Origin: Pacificispira spongiicola
GTDB taxonomy: Bacteria > Pseudomonadota > Alphaproteobacteria > UBA8366 > Aestuariispiraceae
Length of the DNA: 64,000 nt
Assembly (NCBI RefSeq): GCF_012926505.1
Contig: NZ_JABBNT010000001.1
Coordinates: 682,001 to 746,000, forward strand
Direction: 5' to 3'
Both the position numbers and the translations under genes were made by a program. The notes under the pieces were generated by a model that worked only from the letters and a program-made list of their open reading frames with translations, ran no database searches and was not told the DNA's origin. Of the stretch, positions 59,492 to 64,000 are shown piece after piece. Each line of letters begins with the position of its first letter. Position 1 is the stretch's first letter.

Positions 59492-60349
59492 CTAATCGCC
59501 GAGATGGGCTTTCAGGAATTTCTGGACCTCCGTCGCATAGAGGACCGGGACTTCCTGCATCGGATAGTGTCCGGCATCCGTGACCTGAACGACCGTCAAG
59601 TCGGGATACCATTTACCGAAGGTCGCCTGGATCGCCGGCGGATGGAATGCCTCAATATCGTTCGCCCCGATCAAGACCAGGAACGGCGTTCCGATCCCAT
59701 CGACCTCGCCGCTGAAATCCTCATAGGCGAACATATCTAGATAGGCGAGCCGGGCTTCCTCCGTCGACCAGGTCATCGCACGATCCACCTTGAAGGACGT
59801 CCATTCCTCGGACAGTTTCCCGCCGGTCAACGCCTGGATCGCCTGTCCCATTTCTTCCGGTTTCTTGGCCGCTGCCGTGAAGAAGCCGAACGTCCCTTCG
59901 TCGACCTGCATGCCGCTGGCATAGACCGGCGTGGTCGCAACGACGCTTTTCACCCTCTCGCCCGCCAGGACGGCCACTTTCTGGACCACCATCCCGGTCA
60001 TGGAATGACCGATGATGTGGAACCGGTCCCACCCCAGCGCATCCGCAACGGAAATCGCATCCATCGCCGCCTCCGTCGCGGTGAACGCCCCGGTTTTCTT
60101 CAGCGACCCGCCATAGCCGCGCAGATCGGCGAAGGCGAATTGGAACGTCTCCCCGTCCAGATACGGTTTGATAGGATCGTAATTTGACCGATCCCCCAAC
60201 CAATCATGAAGGACGACGACCTTTTCCGCACCGCTGCCGAACAGCTCATAATCGATCGATGCGGTCGGCGTCATGTTCCCGGCGCACCCGGATAAAACAA
60301 CGGCGCAAAGGCTGATGATACCGGCCATCGCGGTCCTGAAAATCGTCAT
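59492..60349 (-). CDS. Lipoprotein alpha/beta hydrolase
   Basis: Membrane-anchored serine hydrolase of 285 residues. ATG 60349 has GGGAGAG upstream. A type II signal peptide ends in the lipobox VVLSGCAGN, with the modified cysteine near residue 23, so it is lipidated in the envelope. The hydrolase fold follows: VVLHDWLGDRSNYD near 46 (oxyanion histidine), FADLRGYGGS near 70, nucleophile GHSMTGM near 115, FLVLIGANDIEAFHP near 225, and VTDAGHYPMQEVP near 258. It resembles haloalkane or lactone hydrolases in overall pattern, but the substrate is unknown. It is divergent from a LysR gene, so likely regulated by it. Confidence 0.9.
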   Translation of the reverse strand: MTIFRTAMAGIISLCAVVLSGCAGNMTPTASIDYELFGSGAEKVVVLHDWLGDRSNYDPIKPYLDGETFQFAFADLRGYGGSLKKTGAFTATEAAMDAISVADALGWDRFHIIGHSMTGMVVQKVAVLAGERVKSVVATTPVYASGMQVDEGTFGFFTAAAKKPEEMGQAIQALTGGKLSEEWTSFKVDRAMTWSTEEARLAYLDMFAYEDFSGEVDGIGTPFLVLIGANDIEAFHPPAIQATFGKWYPDLTVVQVTDAGHYPMQEVPVLYATEVQKFLKAHLGD

Positions 60350-60420
60350 TGAGAACTCTCCCTGCATTGAACATCGCTTAACACAGGGCAGACTATGGCG
60401 CGGCATTTATCTATTCACCA

Positions 60421-60456
60421 ATTCATATTTATCATGCTAACTATTGATATATGAAT
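60421..60456. promoter_or_regulatory. Inverted repeat over the LysR start, between divergent genes
   Basis: ATTCATAT (60421-60428) and ATATGAAT (60449-60456) form a perfect 8-bp dyad with 20-nt spacing, in an AT-rich stretch. The right arm contains the LysR ATG (60451). It could be an autoregulatory operator and/or a leader hairpin that hides the start codon. Confidence 0.5.
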
Positions 60457-61368
60457 ATCTATCGCATCGACCTGAACCTCTTGAAAGTGTTCCTCGCAAT
60501 ATATGAGGAGCGGCAGATTTCCGCTGCGGCGGATCGTCTGGGACAGACCCAACCCGGCCTAAGTCATGCCCTGAAACGACTTCGCGATTTGGTGGGGGAC
60601 GAAGTCTTCGTGCGCACTGCGCGTGGGATGGAGCCGACCCGCAAGGCGAACGAGCTCTATAGCAGAATTCGTGAAAGCGTCGGCGCATTGAACGACGCCC
60701 TGCAATTCGACGAGGATTTCGACCCGAAAACCGCCGAACGATCCTTTGTCATTGCCGCGAACGACTATGGCGCCGTGGCATTGATACCGCCGCTGATCCG
60801 GGTCTTGGAGAAAGACGCGCCCGGCATTCGTATCCGGACCCAACATTTTGAACATGGCACCCAGTATGAGTCACTGCGTCGAGGCGACGTCGATCTGTCC
60901 ATCACGATTCCGCAGGACATCCCGGGATGGGCTACCGTTCAGACATTGTTCGAGGAAACGGCGGTCGGCCTCGCCTGTCCGGAAAGCCGTCTTCTGAAGG
61001 AGGGCGTCACGTTGAGACGGTTCGTCGCCGCCCGACATGTCATCATGGCCCCGTCAGGAATGAGCACCTGGCTGGACGATTTTCTGAAGGCGCGTGGGCT
61101 AGAGCGGAATATTGCGCATACCGTGCCGCATTTCCTGGCCATGCCCGCCGCTATTTCCGGAACGGACTATGTGGCGACGATGCCTCAGCGGCTGGCCGCC
61201 CCGCTGGCGAAGGCTTATGGATTGTCGGTATTCGCGCTGCCGGCCGACGTTCCCAGCCACCCCATCGTGCAAGTCTGGAACAGTCAATGGTCCAACGACA
61301 AGGCGCATAAATGGCTGCGAACGACGTTAAGCGATACCGTTCGAACGCAGGATGCCGCCATTGCGTGA
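60451..61368 (+). CDS. LysR family transcriptional regulator
   Basis: 305 residues. The N-terminal DNA-binding domain (2-65) reads IYRIDLNLLKVFLAIYEERQISAAADRL then QTQPGLSHALKRLRDLVGDEVF, a full LysR helix-turn-helix. The effector domain begins near 92 (RSFVIAANDYGAVALIPPLI). The ANDYGAVALIPP pattern places it with the NodD/LinR-like group of regulators (PBP2 of the Nod type). It is divergent from the lipoprotein hydrolase with a 101-bp gap, so it probably controls that gene. The ligand is unknown. Confidence 0.93.
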   Translation: MNIYRIDLNLLKVFLAIYEERQISAAADRLGQTQPGLSHALKRLRDLVGDEVFVRTARGMEPTRKANELYSRIRESVGALNDALQFDEDFDPKTAERSFVIAANDYGAVALIPPLIRVLEKDAPGIRIRTQHFEHGTQYESLRRGDVDLSITIPQDIPGWATVQTLFEETAVGLACPESRLLKEGVTLRRFVAARHVIMAPSGMSTWLDDFLKARGLERNIAHTVPHFLAMPAAISGTDYVATMPQRLAAPLAKAYGLSVFALPADVPSHPIVQVWNSQWSNDKAHKWLRTTLSDTVRTQDAAIA

Positions 61369-61392
61369 ACGGTCTTTTCGGATATCCGGGCC

Positions 61393-61917
61393 TTAGCCCA
61401 CTTTGGACGACGGGCCGAGAGTGACGACATCGGCGCCATCCCGATCCTCATCATCCGCGTCGGTGGATGTCTCGTCGTCTTCGTCCTGAACCGCCGCCGA
61501 AATCGTCACACCCGCGGAGACCGGCGGGTCTTTCGGGGCCTCGATCTTTTGGAGTTCTTCGGACCGGCTGTAATGGCCTTCGATCCGGGCACCCGCGGCG
61601 ACTTCGACCACTTCGTGGCGGACATCACCAATGACAACGGCGGTTTCGTTCAGGTGAACCGACTTGGCGTCGATATCGCCTTCTATCCGACCGTCGATGA
61701 AGGCTTCCTGCGCGCTGATTTTCCCGATCAAACTGCCCAACTTGCCGATCGTCACGGCGCGGCAGCGTAGATTTCCTTCCAGCTTCCCATCAAGAAGGAG
61801 GTCGATATCCCCGTCGATATCCCCTGTAACCGTCATGCCTTCTGCGATGTGAGATCTCAAGACAATCTTCCTCTCCGTCGACGGTGTCGGCTCAGAACGC
61901 TTCTTACCCCCGAACAT
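61393..61917 (-). CDS. Bactofilin family cytoskeletal protein
   Basis: Polymer-forming cytoskeletal protein of 174 residues. The bactofilin core (about 18-125) is a right-handed beta-helix built from short repeats: VLRSHIAEGMTVTGDIDGDIDLLLDG, LEGNLRCRAVTIGKLGSLIGKIS, FIDGRIEGDIDAKSVHLNETAVVIGDV and VVEVAAGARIEGHYSRS. The C-terminal 45 residues are Asp/Glu-rich and probably disordered, as in several alphaproteobacterial bactofilins. GGAGGGGG lies just upstream of ATG 61917. It would form filaments at the membrane and help shape, stalk or cell-wall enzyme placement. It is a single gene. Confidence 0.94.
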   Translation of the reverse strand: MFGGKKRSEPTPSTERKIVLRSHIAEGMTVTGDIDGDIDLLLDGKLEGNLRCRAVTIGKLGSLIGKISAQEAFIDGRIEGDIDAKSVHLNETAVVIGDVRHEVVEVAAGARIEGHYSRSEELQKIEAPKDPPVSAGVTISAAVQDEDDETSTDADDEDRDGADVVTLGPSSKVG

Positions 61918-62079
61918 TTTGTGTCCCCCTCCAGACCTGACGCCAGATGTAGATTCTCCTAACCCTCTAATAAATATACTAGTTTACCGCTCACACCGGT
62001 TCAACAGGCCATATGTGAATATTCTCGGACGACACCCGTTTTCCGAGTCGGACCCCATCGAATTTTAGAAGAGATGGGC

Positions 62080-63048
62080 TTACTCGGCGGCGACCGACGC
62101 GTCGCCGTCTTCCAGTTCCGCCAGATACTTTTCGACTTCCAGCGCGGCCATGCAGCCCATGCCCGCCGCCGTCACGGCCTGACGGAAAATCTTGTCCTTC
62201 ACGTCGCCTGCCGCGAAAACGCCGGGGACGTTGGTCGCCGTCGAATCCGGTGCGGTCAGGACATAGCCTTCTTCGTCCATATCGACATGGCCCTTGAAGA
62301 CCTTGGTTGCCGGATCGTGACCGATGGCGACAAAGATTCCATCGACGGGCAGTTCCGACACGGCGTCCGTCTTCACATTGCGCAGCTTCAGCGCCGTGAC
62401 GCCCGCCGGCTGTTCGCCCAGAATTTCGTCGACGACCGTGTCCCAGATGATCTCCACCTTCGGGTGCTTCATCAGACGATCCTGCAGGATGCGTTCGGAC
62501 CGCAGACTGTCCCGGCGATGGATCAGGGTCACCTTGCTGGCATGGTTCGTCAGATACAGGGCTTCTTCCACCGCCGTATTGCCGCCGCCGACGACCGCGA
62601 CTTCCTTGCCCCGGAAGAAGAACCCGTCGCAGGTCGCGCAGGCCGACACGCCGAAGCCCATGAAGGTCTGTTCGCTTTCCAGGCCCAGCCAGCGCGCCTG
62701 CGCCCCGGTCGCGATCACGATCGTATCGGCCAGATAGACATCCCCACCGTCACCGACGGCCTTCAGCGGTCGGCTGGTGAAATCGACATCCGTGATCAGG
62801 TCGTAGCGAATATCCGTACCGACCTTTTCCGCCTGCTTTTGCATTTGTTCGACAAGCCAGGGCCCCTGCACCGCGTCCTCGAAACCCGGATAGTTTTCGA
62901 CATCGGTGGTGATCGTCAGTTGGCCGCCCGGCTGCAGCCCCGCCACCAGCATCGGCGACAGATTGGCGCGCGCCGCATAGATCGCCGCCGTATACCCGGC
63001 GGGTCCTGCCCCGATGATCAGGAGTTTCACGCGATGTTGCTGCGGCAT
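62080..63048 (-). CDS. trxB: Thioredoxin-disulfide reductase
   Basis: FAD/NADPH enzyme that reduces thioredoxin, 322 residues. ATG 63048 has GAAGG about 8 nt upstream; the longer frame is unsupported. The FAD site is IIGAGPAGYTAAIYAARANL (10-29). The redox-active disulfide is C137-A-T-C140 in SACATCDGFFF. The NADPH motif VVGGGNTAVEEALYL lies near 155, and the C-terminal FAD site FAAGDVKDKIFRQAVTAAG near 287. The family length is normal. It is a single gene with the pentapeptide gene divergent on the other side. Confidence 0.97.
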   Translation of the reverse strand: MPQQHRVKLLIIGAGPAGYTAAIYAARANLSPMLVAGLQPGGQLTITTDVENYPGFEDAVQGPWLVEQMQKQAEKVGTDIRYDLITDVDFTSRPLKAVGDGGDVYLADTIVIATGAQARWLGLESEQTFMGFGVSACATCDGFFFRGKEVAVVGGGNTAVEEALYLTNHASKVTLIHRRDSLRSERILQDRLMKHPKVEIIWDTVVDEILGEQPAGVTALKLRNVKTDAVSELPVDGIFVAIGHDPATKVFKGHVDMDEEGYVLTAPDSTATNVPGVFAAGDVKDKIFRQAVTAAGMGCMAALEVEKYLAELEDGDASVAAE

Positions 63049-63260
63049 GGCGGTACCTTCATTCCATTCGAGAACGCCCGAAACGGGCAAGACTGTGCCC
63101 AAAGATAGTCACCGAAACGGCATCCGCAACCGCGATATCCGGAATCCAGCGTGGCAAAATGCCCGAGACACACTAAACTCCCTCGCATCGGAGGGGCCGC
63201 GATAACAATGGCCGGCGCGACAAACGGAATTTCCGGCACGCGCCCAGAGGTGGAGCGGGA

Positions 63261-64000
63261 GTGACGAGTTCCAAATTCCAACGACTTACGCTCGATCGGA
63301 ACGCCCTGCCCGAAATCCTGCGCGCGCATCAGGCCTACCTGAAGCGGTCGAAGGGCGGACGAAGGGCGAGTTTCAAACTTGCCGATCTATCCTATTACGA
63401 TTTGAGCGGATACGACCTATCCGGCGCGGATTTCAGCGGCGCGTCCCTGAAAGGCGCGCGGATGAGCGAATCGGTCCTGGCCGATGCCTTGCTGTTCGCC
63501 TGCGACATGACGGAGGCGGATCTGTCGCGCGGCAACCTGCAACGCGCGGATTTGCGCGGTGCGCGTCTGGTAAATGCCAACCTGGAAGATTGCGACCTGA
63601 CGGGTGCGGATTTCCGCAGCGGCCTTTTATACGTGCCTGACGACAACGGGAACACGGTTCTGTTGAGCGACCAGGTCAATGGGGCAGCTGATCTGACCGA
63701 CGCCATTATGACGAAGGCGGAGATGACCAATGCCCGCATGGTCGGCACCAAGGTCGAACGCACGAACCTGAAGGACGCGACCCTGCGTCACGCCAACCTG
63801 ACACGCACGGACCTTTCCGGCGCCAATCTGGCCGGGGCGATCCTGGAAGGCGCGGACCTGACCGACGCCAATCTGGAAAACGCGGATTTGCACGGCGCCA
63901 TCCTTACCCGCGCGCAGATGAGCGGCACCCGTTTAAAAGGCGCCAACCTGACCTGCGCCATCCTTGACCTGGTGGACCTGTCGGATGTCGATCTGACGCA
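63261..64000 (+). CDS. Pentapeptide-repeat protein, 3' end outside window
   Basis: GTG 63261 follows GGAGCGGGA and starts VTSSKFQRLTLDRN. The frame stays open to the last base (246 codons visible). A(D/N)LxX-type pentapeptide repeats start near residue 47 (LSYYDLSGYDLSGADFSGAS) and run to about 119. An interruption of about 25 residues (YVPDDNGNTVLLSDQVNGAA) follows, and then a second block from about 145 to the edge. Such repeats fold as a right-handed quadrilateral beta-helix. There is no signal peptide. Other alphaproteobacterial pentapeptide proteins carry further domains after the repeats, which could lie outside this window. The function is unknown. Confidence 0.85.
   Translation, partial: MTSSKFQRLTLDRNALPEILRAHQAYLKRSKGGRRASFKLADLSYYDLSGYDLSGADFSGASLKGARMSESVLADALLFACDMTEADLSRGNLQRADLRGARLVNANLEDCDLTGADFRSGLLYVPDDNGNTVLLSDQVNGAADLTDAIMTKAEMTNARMVGTKVERTNLKDATLRHANLTRTDLSGANLAGAILEGADLTDANLENADLHGAILTRAQMSGTRLKGANLTCAILDLVDLSDVDLT

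Noticed and set aside
63130-63150. Partial match to the REP-like arm (CCGGAATCCAG)
   Set aside because: Only about 11 bases match and no second arm is present, so it is not a second copy.

Overview
The window reads as ordinary chromosome of a free-living alphaproteobacterium, most likely a Rhodospirillales-type lineage. The evidence is the three-subunit transhydrogenase (pntAA-pntAB-pntB), the alphaproteobacterial small families DUF1192, DUF1491 and DUF2849, bactofilin, the two-gene spacing of bdhA with a CurA-like reductase, an RpoH-type promoter with alphaproteobacterial spacing, and a CtrA-like box. GC is high and coding density is near 90 percent. I see no phage, integrase, transposase, CRISPR array, tRNA or rRNA; the only RNA gene of certain identity is rnpB.

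Layout. 1-6.4 kb: a peptide-type ABC transporter (binding protein and two permeases, cut by the left edge), then a GlxA-type regulator and an aminotransferase. 6.5-11.3 kb: a small conserved protein, dusA, an HD-domain oxygenase-like protein, and clpB behind a heat-shock promoter. 11.3-16.4 kb: a four-gene periplasmic iron cluster (imelysin, di-heme peroxidase, second imelysin, DUF1513) behind a Fur-like box. 16.5-28.9 kb: mixed housekeeping genes (recQ, YbfF-like hydrolase, TauE/SafE exporter, TviB-like UDP-sugar dehydrogenase, oligoendopeptidase F, long-chain acyl-CoA ligase, hydrolase, AarF/UbiB-like kinase). 29-32.4 kb: pntAA-pntAB-pntB, with a histone-like tail on PntAA, followed by a small secreted protein that has a Pho-box-like site upstream.

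32.8-35.7 kb: a LysR regulator divergent from a fatty-acid desaturase and TIM-barrel gene pair. 35.7-40.6 kb: thioesterase, hydrolase, metY, bdhA and a CurA-like reductase. The 484-bp gap between bdhA and metY is the most unusual noncoding stretch; it holds a candidate small RNA with an anti-Shine-Dalgarno loop, a CtrA-like box, and a second structured element complementary to the first. 40.7-51.1 kb: a PAP2 phosphatase, a quinone reductase, a second GlxA-type regulator with an acidic tail, methylmalonyl-CoA mutase, a TyrA-like dehydrogenase, an amidase, and an EutB/EutC-like pair.

51.3-54.8 kb: an assimilatory siroheme/sulfite-reductase operon that lacks cysH. 54.8-64 kb: malonyl-CoA decarboxylase, DUF1491, rnpB, an aromatic amino-acid lyase homologue with a damaged MIO motif, a lipoprotein hydrolase divergent from LysR, bactofilin, trxB, and a pentapeptide-repeat protein cut by the right edge.

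I found no clearly new multi-gene system. The best leads are the bdhA-metY noncoding locus, the PntAA tail and the MIO-less lyase. All assignments come from reading the sequence and recalled family knowledge; no search was run.
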